A DNA stretch of 64,000 nt, from the NCBI GenBank assembly GCA_937906475.1, contig CALCZA010000054.1, forward strand, positions 42,134-106,133. Reading direction: 5' to 3'. This document shows, piece after piece, positions 9,287 through 17,254 of the stretch (the first letter of the stretch is position 1; every line of letters starts with the position of its first letter). Origin of the DNA: an uncultured bacterium. Its GTDB lineage: Bacteria > Planctomycetota > UBA1135 > UBA2386. The notes below the pieces were generated by a model that worked only from the letters and a program-made list of their open reading frames with translations, was not told where the DNA came from and did no database searches. Position numbers and translations under genes: made by a program.

Positions 9287-10158
9287 AGTTGCCGGCCGGA
9301 CTTGCGATTGGAGTGTGTAGTCACACCGGCCTGGTTCGCGGCGCCAACGAGGATGACTACTTACTCGCGACGCCAGTCGGTGACGAACCCTCATTCCTCG
9401 CGGCGATCGCGGATGGCATGGGGGGTACCGCTGGCGGCGCAGAAGCAAGTCGCACGGCACTACGCGCGTTGGGCACGACCCTGCTCGATGCGAACACGCA
9501 TGCGGAGGTCGGCAAGCGCATGCGCACCGGATTCCACGCCGCGAATGCACGCGTGTTCGAATCCGCCGCCGCGGTTCCGGCTCTTCGGGATATGGGCACG
9601 ACGATGACTGCGTTGTGGTTGGATCCCTCCGGTGGCGTGTTCGGCCATGTCGGAGATTCGCGCCTATACCGCTTGCGTGGCGAAGTTTGCACGGCGCTAA
9701 CGACCGATCACGCGGTCAAAGAAGGCGAGAGTCTGCTGACTCGGTGCATTGGTGGCGGGCAGGCCGCTTGCGATCCCGACGAGGCTCGAATTGATGTCGA
9801 AGCAGGCGACCGCTTCATTCTGTGCACAGATGGCGTCTGGAATGTGGCTCCGCCCGAGGAGTTTGCCGAGATTGTCGGTGGTCGGGATGCCCAGGAAACG
9901 GCCGAGCGGTTGATCAAATGTGCCCTCGCTGCGGGTGGCCGGGACAACGCCACGGCGCTGGTCGTCGATGTCCTGGACCCGGTCCTGGCAGGTAGCGTCG
10001 AGATCGATTTGCCGCGCCATGAGCGCCCAGACGCCCGTTCTTTATGGCCTTCTGCGGTGTCGCTGCGGCCGGCGATCTGGTCGGTGCTGGTGCTCGTTGG
10101 GTCTATCTGCCTACTCACTTACTCGGCGATGCGGTGGTTCGGCGCCTTGCCTGGGTGA
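9283..10158 (+). CDS. PP2C-family (PPM) protein phosphatase with C-terminal membrane anchor
   Basis: 291 residues. It is a metal-dependent Ser/Thr phosphatase expected to reverse phosphorylation by the kinase two genes upstream. The PPM motifs are all visible and in order: RGANEDD (19-25), ADGMGG (43-48), MGTTMTAL, GDSRLYRL (124-131), LCTDGVWN (180-187) and GGRDNATALVVD (218-229), which carry the metal-binding aspartates. A hydrophobic segment at about 264-282 makes it a tail-anchored protein with the catalytic domain in the cytoplasm, on the same side as the kinase domain. Its start overlaps the lipoprotein stop (ATGA). It is the last gene of the three-gene operon; a candidate promoter for the next gene begins 33 bases later. 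Confidence 0.93.
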   Translation: MKLPAGLAIGVCSHTGLVRGANEDDYLLATPVGDEPSFLAAIADGMGGTAGGAEASRTALRALGTTLLDANTHAEVGKRMRTGFHAANARVFESAAAVPALRDMGTTMTALWLDPSGGVFGHVGDSRLYRLRGEVCTALTTDHAVKEGESLLTRCIGGGQAACDPDEARIDVEAGDRFILCTDGVWNVAPPEEFAEIVGGRDAQETAERLIKCALAAGGRDNATALVVDVLDPVLAGSVEIDLPRHERPDARSLWPSAVSLRPAIWSVLVLVGSICLLTYSAMRWFGALPG

Positions 10159-10190
10159 GTCAAGGTTCGCGATGTCTCGCACGTAGGCCG

Positions 10191-10219
10191 TTGCCCAGAC
10201 TGGCTGGATGCGTAACGAT
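10191..10219 (+). promoter_or_regulatory. Candidate promoter for the pilC/gspF-like gene
   Basis: TTGCCC (10191-10196), then a 16- or 17-base spacer and TAACGAT (10213-10219). It is followed closely by CCTCGCCCC (10222-10230), the same string found just after the rpsB and dksA-like -10 boxes. Initiation near 10226 would place the ATG at 10208 outside the transcript and so favours the ATG at 10259. Confidence 0.35.
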
Positions 10220-10258
10220 GGCCTCGCCCCTCTCCCTTCTCGAGCCCAGTCGTCGTCG

Positions 10259-11422
10259 ATGCCGAAGAAACTGCAGCGCCGGAGCCCCGCTCCGAAATCG
10301 TCCCCCGCCGCAGTCGCCCGACCATCCGGTAAAGCCGGTGGTGGTGGCGGCAGTTCATTCTCCTTTGGCAGAGGTCGTGTGACCGCGAAGGTCCTCGCTG
10401 AGTTCACCAGCCAATTGGCTGTGCTACTCAACGCGGGCATTCCGATTACCAAGAGCCTGCGCATTCTCGAAGGACAGATGCCGCAGGGTTCGATGAAGCG
10501 AATCGCGGCGCAGTTGGTCGAAGACGTCGAAGGCGGCACGCCGCTTTCCGAGGCGATGGCCAAACACGACATGGTGTTCGACGCGCTCTACACCAACATG
10601 GTGCGCGCTGGCGAGGCCGGTGGTGTGCAAGAGGAGATCCTCAATCGCTTGAGTGGCTTCTTGGTCACTAGTGAGGCAATCAAGTCGCGTGTCAAGGGAG
10701 CGTTGGCCTACCCCGTCGCCATCCTGGTGGTCGCGATGTTGGTGTTGCTGCTCGTGTTCGCGTTCGTGATCCCAAAGTTCAAGCAGGTGTTCGCCACGTT
10801 AGGTGAAGGTAACTTGCACTGGACGACCGAGGCGGTCATGGGCATTGGCGATCACCTCAAAGTTTGGTGGTGGGCCTACATGTTGTTTGTGGTTGTGTTG
10901 CTGACCGTGCACCGCATGTTGATGGCCAAGGCGTTTGGTTATCGTCAGGTCATGCACAGGGTCGCGCTGCATCTGCCGCTGTTCGGCGGTTTGGTGCACA
11001 AGAGCCTGGTCGCTCGTTTCGCGCGTACGTTCGGAACGTTGATCCAATCCGGTGTGCCTCACTTAGAAGCGCTCGACATCCTGCACGCCTCGACGAACAA
11101 CGTGCACATGAAGGCTGCCGTTGCCGACGTGCAGTCCTCGATTCGTGAAGGTGCCGGCTTTGCGGTGCCGATGGGTGAGAGCGGTATGTTTGATGACATC
11201 GTCATCAATATGGTCGACGTCGGCGAGCAGACCGGTGAACTCGACAACATGCTGTCGAAGGTCGCCGACCGTTACGAACTCGAGGTCGACCAAACCGTCG
11301 ACACCACGTTCAAACTGATTGAGCCGATCCTGTTGGTGGTCATGGCCGTCGCTGTTGGCTTCATCGTGTTTGCCTTGTTCATGCCACTCCTGACCATGAT
11401 GCAGCAGATGAGTAAGCGGTAA
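10259..11422 (+). CDS. Type II secretion / type IV pilus inner-membrane assembly protein (PilC/GspF family)
   Basis: 387 residues from ATG 10259 (MPKKLQRRSPAP). After a basic, glycine-rich cytoplasmic leader there are two T2SSF domains: the first opens with FTSQLAVLLNAGIPITKSLRILE, with its helix ALAYPVAILVVAMLVLLLVFAFV. The second opens with FARTFGTLIQSGVPHLEALDIL and ends with PILLVVMAVAVGFIVFALFMPLLTM. Both carry the E-x-G signature (GEAGGVQEE; GEQTGELDNML). The family forms the inner-membrane platform that couples the assembly ATPase to pilin polymerisation. No ATPase, pilin or secretin genes lie nearby, so this is a split locus; the following sensor kinase begins only 4 bases after it and is probably co-transcribed. 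Confidence 0.92.
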   Translation: MPKKLQRRSPAPKSSPAAVARPSGKAGGGGGSSFSFGRGRVTAKVLAEFTSQLAVLLNAGIPITKSLRILEGQMPQGSMKRIAAQLVEDVEGGTPLSEAMAKHDMVFDALYTNMVRAGEAGGVQEEILNRLSGFLVTSEAIKSRVKGALAYPVAILVVAMLVLLLVFAFVIPKFKQVFATLGEGNLHWTTEAVMGIGDHLKVWWWAYMLFVVVLLTVHRMLMAKAFGYRQVMHRVALHLPLFGGLVHKSLVARFARTFGTLIQSGVPHLEALDILHASTNNVHMKAAVADVQSSIREGAGFAVPMGESGMFDDIVINMVDVGEQTGELDNMLSKVADRYELEVDQTVDTTFKLIEPILLVVMAVAVGFIVFALFMPLLTMMQQMSKR

Positions 11423-11426
11423 CGCC

Positions 11427-12938
11427 ATGTCACTGGGGTGGCGCATTCTGCTGTTCGCGCTGCTGCTGAACGTTCTGACGGTCGGCAGCGTGCAGATTGT
11501 TGTGCATGAGGCGCAGCAGCAGTGGTTTGAGAAAGAGCGCGCGCTGCTGTCCCACTCGGTCGACCAGTCGTTTAAAGAACTCGAGCGCGTCTATACCCCC
11601 GAAGCGCTCTATGACGCGTCCAGCACCGGAGCTGTGGTTCGGCGGTTGCTGCGCAACCAGTCGTTGCAGGAGATCTACAGCGACGTCATCGTCACCAGCG
11701 GTCGGCCGCCGTTCGATAACAGCGTCTATCTGAACACGCTCGGCGCTGTGCACCGCGATCCGGACACGTTCGACCTTCGCGAGATCGTCGAGGGCATCGG
11801 GCGCGCAGCGCGCACTGATGGCCCGTTCAAGGTGGGGGCTGGCTTCTGCCGCGCACTGCGTCAAAACCAGCAAGTGGTCGGCTACCTGTGGTTTGTGCCG
11901 AAGATATTCCCACAACTGCCGGCTTCCTTGCCGGTGCTGACTGCCGTGCTCGGGATCTTGGCGTCGACCATTCTGTTTGGCGCGGTGTTGTTCTGGTTGA
12001 CGCGACGCACGATTGGCAGGCCGATGCAGGAGATCGGTGTGGCGGCGCAAGCGGTCGCCTCTGGCCGTTACGACGCACGCATGCCGGAATTGCACGGTGT
12101 ACCTGAGTTGCAGCAGTTCGTGCTGACGTTCAATCGCATGGCTGAGCAGGTCGAGAACCACACCACGAACTTGCAAGAAGCGGTTCAGACGGCCGTAGAC
12201 GCCACCGAACAGAAAGAGCGCGCACTGGTGCAGAGCACGCGCCTCGCGACCATTGGCACCTTGGCCGCGGGCGTTGCCCACGAGATCAATAACCCGATTG
12301 GTGGCATGCAGAATGCGATCAATCGTTTGCTGAAGGCGGAAGGGCTGAGCGAGAAGCAGACGGTTTATCTCAAGCTGGTGCAGGATGGGTTGGCGCGGGT
12401 CGCCCGCACGACCCAACGCATGCTTGAGTTCGCTCCGAAGGACGCGCAGTCAGCAAGTTTCGATGTCATTACCGCAATCGTGGGCGCGCACGCGTTGGTT
12501 GAGCATCGCTGCGAACAAGGCAATGTCGCCTTTACGATCGAGCCGCCAGAAGGTTCGTCGGAACTGCCGCTTGTGTATGGCGATGCGCATGAGATCCAAC
12601 AGGTCATGCTCAACTTGTTGCTGAACTCGCTCGACGCGATTGGGGACGGCGCCCAGCCGAACTACGGCGGCAAGATCGCCGTAACCTGTTCGGCAGAAGG
12701 CGGCATGGTTCGGGTGGTCGTTGCTGACGATGGCCCAGGCTTAGAGAAAGAACTGCTCGCGCGCGTTTTCGATCCGTTTTTCAGTAAGAAGGACCGGCCC
12801 GACGCCAGTGGCTTGGGCATGTTTATCAGCTACTCGATCGTGCAAACCCACGGTGGCACGATGGTCGTGGATGCGGCTCCTGGCGAGGGGTTTCGCACGA
12901 CGATTGAGTTGCCGGTCGCTCCGACCGATGCGCTGTAG
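11427..12938 (+). CDS. Membrane sensor histidine kinase
   Basis: 503 residues. Two membrane helices (about 6-26 and 168-190) flank a periplasmic sensor of about 140 residues with no motif I recognise. A HAMP linker (about 191-244) and a coiled coil lead to the dimerisation domain with phospho-accepting H285 in LAAGVAHEINNPIGGM. The ATPase has an N-box (QVMLNLLLNSLDAI), G1 (DDGPGL), F-box (FDPFFSKK) and G2 (GLGMFIS). All key residues are present. The H-box resembles NtrB/ZraS-type kinases that partner sigma54 activators. No response regulator follows; the nearest candidate is the convergent GGDEF protein, whose receiver lacks the acceptor aspartate. Start is 4 bases after the pilC-like stop. 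Confidence 0.93.
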   Translation: MSLGWRILLFALLLNVLTVGSVQIVVHEAQQQWFEKERALLSHSVDQSFKELERVYTPEALYDASSTGAVVRRLLRNQSLQEIYSDVIVTSGRPPFDNSVYLNTLGAVHRDPDTFDLREIVEGIGRAARTDGPFKVGAGFCRALRQNQQVVGYLWFVPKIFPQLPASLPVLTAVLGILASTILFGAVLFWLTRRTIGRPMQEIGVAAQAVASGRYDARMPELHGVPELQQFVLTFNRMAEQVENHTTNLQEAVQTAVDATEQKERALVQSTRLATIGTLAAGVAHEINNPIGGMQNAINRLLKAEGLSEKQTVYLKLVQDGLARVARTTQRMLEFAPKDAQSASFDVITAIVGAHALVEHRCEQGNVAFTIEPPEGSSELPLVYGDAHEIQQVMLNLLLNSLDAIGDGAQPNYGGKIAVTCSAEGGMVRVVVADDGPGLEKELLARVFDPFFSKKDRPDASGLGMFISYSIVQTHGGTMVVDAAPGEGFRTTIELPVAPTDAL

Positions 12939-12964
12939 TGCCGATCGCGAGCAGCGCTCCGTGT

Positions 12965-12982
12965 CAGCCGCACGCGTGGCTG
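12965..12982. other. Hairpin between convergent genes
   Basis: CAGCCGC (12965-12971) can pair with GTGGCTG (12976-12982), including one G-T pair, around an ACGC loop. It sits in the 51-base gap between the histidine kinase and the convergent GGDEF gene. There is no T tract on either side, so terminator function is uncertain. Confidence 0.3.
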
Positions 12983-12989
12983 GGCGTGA

Positions 12990-14198
12990 CTACTCTTCCG
13001 CGGCGAGTTCGCTAGTGCCCGGGTTGGTGTCCGCGCTCGGCTGCGTGGTGATGTTCTTATTGGGCTGATCGGCATTCGAAGCGCTGCCCATCTCGGTACC
13101 GCTGTAGAGCCACACCTGATTCTTGCCGCGGCGCTTGGCCTCGTGCAGGGCTCGGTTGGCGTGGCGACGCAGGTGGTCGACGCTGCTGGCCTTGCGGCCG
13201 TCGTAGCTGTCGACACCGATGGAGACCGTTACTTGGCGCTCAAAGTTGCCGCCGCGCACCGTCATGTCGAAGATCCGCTGGCGAATGCGAAGCGCTGTCT
13301 GTACGGCTTCGGCTGGGCTCGTTTGTGGCAGCAGCACACAGAACTCATCGCCACCGAAGCGAGCTGCAAAGTCCGTCTCGCGAATGTTGCCCTTCAGCGC
13401 GTCCGCAACGCGGTGCAGGACCTCGTCACCAAAGGCATACTCGGTTGTGTCATTGACGTCCTTGAAGTTGTCGACGTCGATCAACAGCAGGGAAAGAGGG
13501 TTTTGGTGGCGTTGCGCACGCTTCCATTCGAGCCCCATGATCTTCTTCATGTAGAGCTCGCTGGTCAGCCCGGTCTTGAAGTCGACGCTGACTTGGCTTT
13601 CGAGTTGGCGGGCACGCGTTTGCAGGCCGCGAATCCGGGTGCGAGTTTGCAGCGCGAGTTCGACGCGGTGCACGCACTCGGCCGACGAGCAAGGCTTCAG
13701 CACGAAGTCGCGGAACGGCACTTGAAGATTGCGGGCGTCGGCGAGCGCAGCCAGGTCGTCGACCAGCAGGATTACCGGGATCGGATCGTCTGCTGTCTGA
13801 ATCCGTTCGAGTAGTTCTGTTTCAACGCCGTCCTCGCACAGGACCAGCGGGTTGAGCAGCACGACATCGGGGCGGTCTTCGCTGGCGATGCGGTAGCTCT
13901 GCGCCAGCGAATCACCCAGCCGGACCTCGAAGCCATTGCGGGCGAGGGCGGTTACCAACTCGTCCAGCGGGTCCTGGTTGTGGTTCATCACCAGGACGAC
14001 TTGGGAAGTCGGCTGTGATGGGGTGTTGGTCTGGTGGCGACCTAGCATGCGCTGGTTGTCTGTGCTGGACACGGGGTCTAGCGTGGGGCGCGCGCCAGAA
14101 GCGATGACGGGATCGACGAAGGTCACTGGCCGCGAGTTGGATGTCGTGTGCGATAGAATCGGAGCGGGGGGATCGTCAGTCGCGGTCTGAACTTTCAT
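12990..14198 (-). CDS. Diguanylate cyclase (GGDEF) with degenerate receiver domain
   Basis: 402 residues. The C-terminal GGDEF domain should make cyclic di-GMP: DFKTGLTSELYMKKIM, LLIDVDNFKDVND, and an intact GGDEF at 282-286. An inhibitory I-site RETD (273-276) sits exactly five residues before it, so product inhibition is expected. Residues about 66-185 have the receiver fold, but the acceptor aspartate is replaced by asparagine (VVLLN, N116), the acidic pair is absent (VLVMNHNQD), and only the lysine is kept (LKPC, K168). It is thus a pseudo-receiver that probably signals without phosphorylation. The N-terminal 60 residues and the last 35 are polar, low-complexity tails. It is transcribed divergently from rpsB. 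Confidence 0.93.
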   Translation of the reverse strand: MKVQTATDDPPAPILSHTTSNSRPVTFVDPVIASGARPTLDPVSSTDNQRMLGRHQTNTPSQPTSQVVLVMNHNQDPLDELVTALARNGFEVRLGDSLAQSYRIASEDRPDVVLLNPLVLCEDGVETELLERIQTADDPIPVILLVDDLAALADARNLQVPFRDFVLKPCSSAECVHRVELALQTRTRIRGLQTRARQLESQVSVDFKTGLTSELYMKKIMGLEWKRAQRHQNPLSLLLIDVDNFKDVNDTTEYAFGDEVLHRVADALKGNIRETDFAARFGGDEFCVLLPQTSPAEAVQTALRIRQRIFDMTVRGGNFERQVTVSIGVDSYDGRKASSVDHLRRHANRALHEAKRRGKNQVWLYSGTEMGSASNADQPNKNITTQPSADTNPGTSELAAEE

Positions 14199-14547
14199 GC
14201 CGCGCCCCTCGCTGTCGCGAACGTGACGGATGCATCAGCGTTCATGACATCGGTGAGAGCGGATTTGTGCCGTGGCAAGCCACAGCGATCCATCCGACAG
14301 CGCCGTAATAGAGCCCCAAACCGCTCACAAGTCTATCAGGACTTATGGCAGGCGAAAGGGGGCGGAAGGGCTAGGGAAAGACACCTGTTGATTGGTCCTC
14401 CGTGCTTTTCGGTCGAGGGTCATATTAAAAATGGGTGTGCCTCCGGGCTAGATCGATGCTTGACGGCATGGCCGCTGTCCCTACAATCCTCGCCCCATAC
14501 TTCCGTAACCGAAGCCACTTTTACTAAGTGCAAGGAGCCCGCCGCAC
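14199..14547. other. Divergent regulatory region between the GGDEF gene and rpsB
   Basis: 349 bases without a credible gene. The rightward half contains a strong promoter for rpsB (14460-14487) and its Shine-Dalgarno AAGGAG (14532-14537), 10 bases before the GTG start. For the leftward GGDEF gene I see only a weak candidate, TTGTGA and TATTAC on the minus strand around 14300-14330, with a spacer too short for a standard promoter. Confidence 0.5.
14460..14487 (+). promoter_or_regulatory. rpsB-tsf operon promoter
   Basis: TTGACG (14460-14465), a 16-base spacer and TACAAT (14482-14487), each 5 of 6 to consensus. It is followed at once by CCTCGCCCC. Transcription would start near 14494, giving a leader of about 54 bases to the GTG at 14548. 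A C-rich discriminator after the -10 is typical of growth-rate-regulated promoters. Confidence 0.75.
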
Positions 14548-15630
14548 GTGCCGCTCGTTACTGCGCAAGAACTGATCGACGCCGGAGTCCACTACGGCCA
14601 CCAGGCCAGCCGTTGGAACCCAAAGATGAAGCCATTCATCCACGGGAAACGGCATAAGATCCACGTTATCAATCTCGAGGAGACGATCCGCGGGTTGTAC
14701 CAGGCAACGCACTTTGTGCGTTCGCTGGCTGCAACCGGTGCCCAGATCATGTTCCTCGGTACCAAGAAGCAGATCCGACCGGTGGTCGAGGCCGAGGCAC
14801 AGAAGTGTCAAATGCCTTCGGTTACCGAGCGTTGGATCGGCGGAACGTTGACTAACTTCTCGACCGTTCGGGAGCGCTTGACGCGCCTCGTCGAGCTTGA
14901 GGGGCTGGAAACAACCGGTGCGATCGAAAAGTACAAGAAGAAGGACCAGTCGTCGATTCGTCGCGAGATCAAGCGCATCCGGCGCAATCTCGACGGTGTG
15001 CGCGATCTGCACGGTCTTCCCGGTGCCCTGGTCGTGATCGACCCGCGCCGCGAAGAAAACGCCATGCGCGAAGCGAAGCGCATGAACGTGCCGGTGGTCT
15101 GCATTCTCGATACCGATTGTGATCCGTCGCTCGCCGACATCATCATTCCGGCTAACGACGATGCGATGAGCTCCGTCCAGCTGATTCTTGGCAAGCTTGC
15201 TGAGGCAGTGATGGAAGGTCGAACGGGTTGTGATGCCGCAACTCTGCGCGATGCCCAAAAGGCCGCTCAGGACGACGTCCGCAACAAGCAAGCTCCCGGC
15301 CGTCGCAACGAGCGTGATGCTCGTGGTGGCATGCGTCGTGGTGGCCCCGGCGGTCCTGGCGGTCGCGGTGGCCCAGGTGGTGGCGGTCGCTTCCAGGCCG
15401 GAGGCCATGCCACATCGGTCTCGATTGGTGGCGACAAGACGGAAGGTGGTTCGGCGGTTGCGCCGACGATCAAGCCGGTTGAGTCCGCTGCTCCAGCTGA
15501 GTCAGCTGCTCCAGTTGAGTCGGCCGCTCCAGTTGCTCCGGCTGAGTCAGCCGCGCCAGTTGCGGAAGCTGCACCTGCTGCTGCTCCTGCACCTGCACCA
15601 GAAGCGCCGAAGCCCGAGAGCGGCGAGTAG
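14548..15630 (+). CDS. rpsB: 30S ribosomal protein S2 with long low-complexity C-terminal extension
   Basis: Small-subunit protein S2, which binds late in assembly and helps hold S1. Family motifs are clear: ELIDAGVHYGHQASRWNPKM, FLGTKKQ, ERWIGGTLTNFSTV, PGALVVIDPRRE, VVCILDTDCDP and IPANDDAMSSVQLIL. The core ends near residue 230. It is followed by about 130 extra residues that E. coli S2 (241 residues) lacks: an RGG/GGPGG-rich basic stretch (about 255-285), then a repeated ESAAPVE/APAESAAPV segment rich in A, P and E. GTG start, with AAGGAG 10 bases upstream. First gene of the conserved order rpsB-tsf-pyrH-frr. The tail may bind RNA or contact other ribosomal parts; that is inference. Confidence 0.97.
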   Translation: MPLVTAQELIDAGVHYGHQASRWNPKMKPFIHGKRHKIHVINLEETIRGLYQATHFVRSLAATGAQIMFLGTKKQIRPVVEAEAQKCQMPSVTERWIGGTLTNFSTVRERLTRLVELEGLETTGAIEKYKKKDQSSIRREIKRIRRNLDGVRDLHGLPGALVVIDPRREENAMREAKRMNVPVVCILDTDCDPSLADIIIPANDDAMSSVQLILGKLAEAVMEGRTGCDAATLRDAQKAAQDDVRNKQAPGRRNERDARGGMRRGGPGGPGGRGGPGGGGRFQAGGHATSVSIGGDKTEGGSAVAPTIKPVESAAPAESAAPVESAAPVAPAESAAPVAEAAPAAAPAPAPEAPKPESGE

Positions 15631-15653
15631 TAAGTAACTCGCTTGCGCCCCGT

Positions 15654-15677
15654 AGCTAGCTGGACCTCCAGCTAGCT
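15654..15677 (+). other. rpsB-tsf intergenic hairpin
   Basis: A perfect 10-bp stem AGCTAGCTGG (15654-15663) / CCAGCTAGCT (15668-15677) around ACCT. There is no T tract after it, so it is more likely an RNA-processing, stability or attenuation element than a full terminator. Confidence 0.5.
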
Positions 15678-15825
15678 TGGGCTGCAACCACGCAGCCGCA
15701 CAGTTCTTCTCTCATCCCCCGCGCTGATCCAGTCATGGGGGGTGTGAATGCTGGCCACGGCCAGTAAGCCCGGCCGAACGCCGGTCAGCCGTCTTGCTAC
15801 ATGCGACGGCGACATCCCCGACTTC

Positions 15826-15841
15826 TACAATTCTCAATTGT
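15826..15841 (+). promoter_or_regulatory. TACAAT box overlapping a short palindrome upstream of tsf
   Basis: TACAAT (15826-15831) is identical to the rpsB -10. It overlaps ACAATT-CTC-AATTGT (15827-15841), a perfect 6-bp inverted repeat. No good -35 lies 16-18 bases upstream, so an independent tsf promoter, possibly regulator-dependent, is only a suggestion. Confidence 0.3.
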
Positions 15842-15874
15842 GCTCGCCTGCGCGAGCCTGCCCGAACCTGAACG

Positions 15875-16477
15875 ATGACCAAGATCGACGCGAAGACCGT
15901 TAAGCAGCTTCGAGACATGACCGGAGCCCCGATGATGGACTGCAAGTCCGCACTCCAAGAAGTCGGTGGCGACGTGGAGAAGGCGCGCGATGTGCTGCGC
16001 AAGCGCGGCCAGCAAGTCGCCGACAAGGCGTCGGATCGCACCGTTTCGGAAGGCCTCATCTACGGCTACGCCCACCACAACGGCAAGGTCGGCGTCATGG
16101 TCGAGATCGTCTGTGAGACCGACTTCGTTGCAATGAACGAAGATTTCAAGGCTTTCTGCCACGGCGTCGCCCTGAGTGTCACCGCGTTTAATCCGGCATA
16201 CCTCGATAAGACTGTGGTGCCCGCCGAAGCCGTTGAAAAGGAGCGTGCCATCGTCACCGAGATGACCCGCACCAACATGGAAGGCAAGCCGGAGAACGTC
16301 ATCGAAAAGGCCGTCGCCGGTCGCATGGAAAAGTGGTTCGGCGAGCAGACCCTGATGGACAAGCCGTACGTCCCCGACGACAGCAAGACCGTCGAGCAGA
16401 AGCGCACCGAGTTGGTCGGCAAGATTGGCGAGAACATTCAAGTGCGCCGTTTCATGCGTATGGAACTCGGTGGCTAG
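15875..16477 (+). CDS. tsf: Translation elongation factor Ts (short form)
   Basis: Guanine-nucleotide exchange factor for EF-Tu. The N-terminal UBA-like domain (VKQLRDMTGAPMMDCKSAL, residues about 8-27) and the core contact motif TDFVAMN (about 85-91) are intact. At 200 residues it is much shorter than the 283-residue E. coli protein and close to the Thermus-type short form, which lacks one core subdomain and the coiled-coil insertion and works as a dimer. It follows rpsB by 244 bases and precedes pyrH by 15 bases. Confidence 0.96.
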   Translation: MTKIDAKTVKQLRDMTGAPMMDCKSALQEVGGDVEKARDVLRKRGQQVADKASDRTVSEGLIYGYAHHNGKVGVMVEIVCETDFVAMNEDFKAFCHGVALSVTAFNPAYLDKTVVPAEAVEKERAIVTEMTRTNMEGKPENVIEKAVAGRMEKWFGEQTLMDKPYVPDDSKTVEQKRTELVGKIGENIQVRRFMRMELGG

Positions 16478-16492
16478 GTTAGTCTGCCCGGC

Positions 16493-17251
16493 ATGAGTAA
16501 AACTGATCCAGCCGGCGGCGCGAAGTCGGCCGGTGGTGCTGAGCCGCCGCGCCAGATCAAGCGCATCCTGCTGAAGATAAGTGGTGAGAGTCTCGGAGAA
16601 GGCGGGTCTGGCGTCTCGCCTCATACCGTCGCAGCGGTCGCTGAGCAGATCGCGGCCGTTCACCGCCTTGGTGTCGAGATAGCCATCGTTTGTGGTGGCG
16701 GCAATCTGATGCGCGGTGCCGCGTTCGCCAAGATGGGCACCAACCGGACCACTGCGGACCAGATGGGCATGCTCGGTACGGCGATCAACGCGCTTGCGTT
16801 GCAGGACGGCCTCGAGCGAGCCGGCGTCGAAACCCGCGCTGCCTGCGCCGTCGAAATGAAGACGGTGATGGAACCCTACATCCGTCGCCGCGTGATTCGC
16901 CACCTCGAGAAGGGGCGGGCCGTCGTGCTCGCCGGCGGCACCGGCAATCCCTATTTCACGACTGATACCGCGGCCGCTCTGCGCGCCACGGAGTTGGGCG
17001 TTGATGCGATCTTCAAGGCAACCAAGGTCGACGGCATTTACACAGCGGACCCAGCCAAGTATCCGGACGCGAAGCGTTACGATCGCTTGGGCTTCCGCGA
17101 AGCGCTCGATCGCGACCTTGCGGTCATGGATCGCACGGCGTTCACGCTGTGCATGGAAAACACTATGCCGATCATGGTCTTCGACATGTTCCAAGAGGGG
17201 AACATGGAACGCGCGGTTCGTGGCGAAGCCATTGGCACGTGGGTGACCTGA
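16493..17251 (+). CDS. pyrH: UMP kinase
   Basis: 252 residues. It phosphorylates UMP to UDP with ATP and belongs to the amino-acid-kinase superfamily. Recognisable motifs are RILLKISGESLG (about 24-35), IAIVCGGGNLMRG, DQMGMLGTAINALALQD, GGTGNPYFTTDTAAALRA and KATKVDGIYTADP. The first 20 residues (MSKTDPAGGAKSAGGAEPP) are a low-complexity extension not needed for the fold. No Shine-Dalgarno is seen before the ATG. Only 15 bases separate it from tsf. After its stop the same frame stays open into the repeat-coded mini-ORF. Confidence 0.96.
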   Translation: MSKTDPAGGAKSAGGAEPPRQIKRILLKISGESLGEGGSGVSPHTVAAVAEQIAAVHRLGVEIAIVCGGGNLMRGAAFAKMGTNRTTADQMGMLGTAINALALQDGLERAGVETRAACAVEMKTVMEPYIRRRVIRHLEKGRAVVLAGGTGNPYFTTDTAAALRATELGVDAIFKATKVDGIYTADPAKYPDAKRYDRLGFREALDRDLAVMDRTAFTLCMENTMPIMVFDMFQEGNMERAVRGEAIGTWVT

Positions 17252-17254
17252 TTG

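Noticed and set aside
15654..15677. Intrinsic terminator between rpsB and tsf
   Set aside because: A fine hairpin, but no T tract follows and tsf needs transcription from the operon; listed as a processing/attenuation element instead.
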